Source of the DNA: an uncultured Clostridia bacterium | GTDB taxonomy: Bacteria; Bacillota_A; Clostridia; Oscillospirales; Oscillospiraceae | Assembly: GCA_947307505.1 (NCBI GenBank) | Contig: CAMZJG010000051.1 | Span: 1 to 6,944, forward strand | Length of the DNA stretch: 6,944 nt | Direction of reading: 5' to 3' | Part shown: piece after piece, positions 6,188 through 6,944 of the stretch | Numbering within the stretch: position 1 is the stretch's first letter | Layout: each line of letters starts with the position of its first letter | The notes under the pieces: generated by a model | What the model saw: the letters and a program-made list of their open reading frames with translations, nothing else | The model's database searches: none | What the model was told of the DNA's origin: nothing | Translations under genes and position numbers: made by a program

Positions 6188-6944
6188 ATCCCCAACCTCC
6201 GGAACAGGATCACCAGAGCCAGGAGCAGGATCCCCACGGCCAGAGCGATCCAGTCCCGCCGGGCCATGGAAAGCTGCTTCATGCGGGTCCGCCCTTCTCC
6301 TCCGTGATAGCACCGGCTCTCCATGGCCGTTGCCAGCTCATCCGCCCGGCGGAAGGCGCTGACGAACAGGGGGATCAGCAGGGGGAGCATGGCCTTGGCC
6401 TTGGCGATCAGACCGCCGGTCTCGAAATCCGCACCGCGCGCCCGCTGGGCGCTCATGATCTTATCCGTCTCCTCAATGAGGGTGGGAATGAAGCGCAGGG
6501 CGATGGACATCATCATGGCCAGTTCATGTACGGGCACATGGATCTTCTTCAGGGGGTTCAGCAGGCTCTCCAGCCCATCCGTCAGCTGCAGCGGAGAGGT
6601 GGTGTAAGTGAGGAGCAGGGTGCCGGCAATGAGGAGCATGATCCGCAGCGCCATGAACACCGCGGTCTCCACGCCTTCCCAGTAGATGCTGATACGCCAG
6701 AAATGTACCAGCAGGTGTTCCCCCTTCGTATAGAAGAGGTTGAGGATCCCCGTGATCAACACGATGATGATCAGAGGTTTCAGCCCGCTGAGGATGTTCC
6801 GAAGACGGATGCGGGAGACCAGGATGCTCACCGCAAGGAAAAGGAGCACCAGGAAGTAGCCCGCATAGACGACCGCCGTGAACAGGGCGGCGATATAGAT
6901 CAGGGTGAGGATCAGCTTGGTGCGGGGGTCCAGCCGGTGGACCA
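6184..6944 (-). CDS. ecfT: Energy-coupling factor transporter transmembrane protein EcfT (N-terminus outside window)
   Basis: EcfT is the shared membrane scaffold of ECF vitamin and metal transporters. It links the EcfA/EcfA' ATPases to substrate-binding S components. The frame is open to the right edge and yields 252 residues, beginning in the conserved HRLDPRTKLIL segment close to the usual N-terminus, so probably only about 10-15 residues are missing. Several hydrophobic helices follow (about 10-45, 55-70, 95-115 and a last one near 232-246). The coupling-helix region is preserved: the first Ala-Arg-Gly motif is in AQRARGADFETGG (ARG at 168-170). The second is ESRCYHGGEGRTRM (209-211), with Cys in the Gly position. 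These motifs dock into the ATPases. A GTG at 6849 is internal to the family's conserved region and is not the start. Linkage to truA is the usual Firmicutes arrangement, and ecfA genes are expected to the right. Confidence 0.93.
   Translation of the reverse strand, partial: VHRLDPRTKLILTLIYIAALFTAVVYAGYFLVLLFLAVSILVSRIRLRNILSGLKPLIIIVLITGILNLFYTKGEHLLVHFWRISIYWEGVETAVFMALRIMLLIAGTLLLTYTTSPLQLTDGLESLLNPLKKIHVPVHELAMMMSIALRFIPTLIEETDKIMSAQRARGADFETGGLIAKAKAMLPLLIPLFVSAFRRADELATAMESRCYHGGEGRTRMKQLSMARRDWIALAVGILLLALVILFRRLGI
6185..6200 (-). promoter_or_regulatory. truA ribosome binding site and TTG start inside the ecfT 3' end
   Basis: On the - strand GGAGG (6196-6200) lies 8 nt before TTG (6185-6187), whose last two bases are shared with the ecfT stop TGA (6184-6186). 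The site falls within codons for the last residues of EcfT (FRRLGI). This fixes the truA start better than the upstream ATG at 6313. Confidence 0.8.

Noticed and set aside
6188..6313. TruA extension from the ATG at 6313.
   Set aside because: The added 42 residues overlap the EcfT coding end in another frame and do not look like TruA. The TTG at 6187 has a proper ribosome binding site and gives the normal length.
6184..6849. GTG at 6849 as the EcfT start.
   Set aside because: The conserved EcfT N-terminal HRLDPRTK segment continues in frame upstream to the window edge, so the gene is cut by the window and does not begin there.
1..6944. Mobile elements, CRISPR repeats, tRNA or rRNA genes.
   Set aside because: No transposase or integrase motif, no regularly spaced repeats and no tRNA-like T-loop sequence were noticed. 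Nearly all of the window is occupied by coding sequence.

Overview
The window reads as a chromosomal piece of a GC-rich member of the Clostridia (Firmicutes/Bacillota). The reasons are a ClpE-type Zn-finger Clp ATPase, an ecfT-truA pair as in Firmicutes, a DUF5711-like membrane-anchored protein next to a CvpA-family protein, strong AGGAGG-type ribosome binding sites, and roughly 60% GC by eye. Genus-level placement is not possible from this sequence alone.

Layout. On the + strand, the left edge carries the 3' end of a cupin-fold protein (1-443), closed by a strong GC hairpin (468-492). Everything else is on the - strand and runs right to left: ecfT (5' end off the right edge, stop at 6184), truA (TTG start at 6187, stop at 5423), a DUF5711-like protein (5426-4344), a CvpA-family membrane protein (4253-3576), a ClpE-like ATPase (3446-1152), and a 205-residue Cys-rich protein made of two copies of one module (1130-513). 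ecfT/truA and truA/DUF5711 each overlap by 4 nt (TTGA and ATGA), so those three genes are probably translationally coupled. The gaps to cvpA (90 nt) and clpE (129 nt) each contain an RNA hairpin just upstream of the ribosome binding site. The Cys-rich gene follows clpE by only 21 nt and has its own good ribosome binding site.

How the genes may work together. EcfT is the membrane energy-coupling component of vitamin/metal ECF transporters, and its ATPase genes are expected beyond the right edge. TruA modifies tRNA anticodon arms. The DUF5711-like and CvpA-like proteins look like envelope proteins. The ClpE-like ATPase has an N-terminal four-Cys zinc finger, two complete AAA+ modules and a VGF loop that suggests docking to ClpP.

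The most interesting point is the clpE-like gene paired with the duplicated Cys/His protein. The layout is reminiscent of clpC operons that encode the zinc-finger protein McsA, so the Cys-rich protein could be an adaptor, metal sensor or client. That is inference. Most of the window is otherwise ordinary core-genome content, and I see no mobile element, CRISPR array, rRNA or tRNA.
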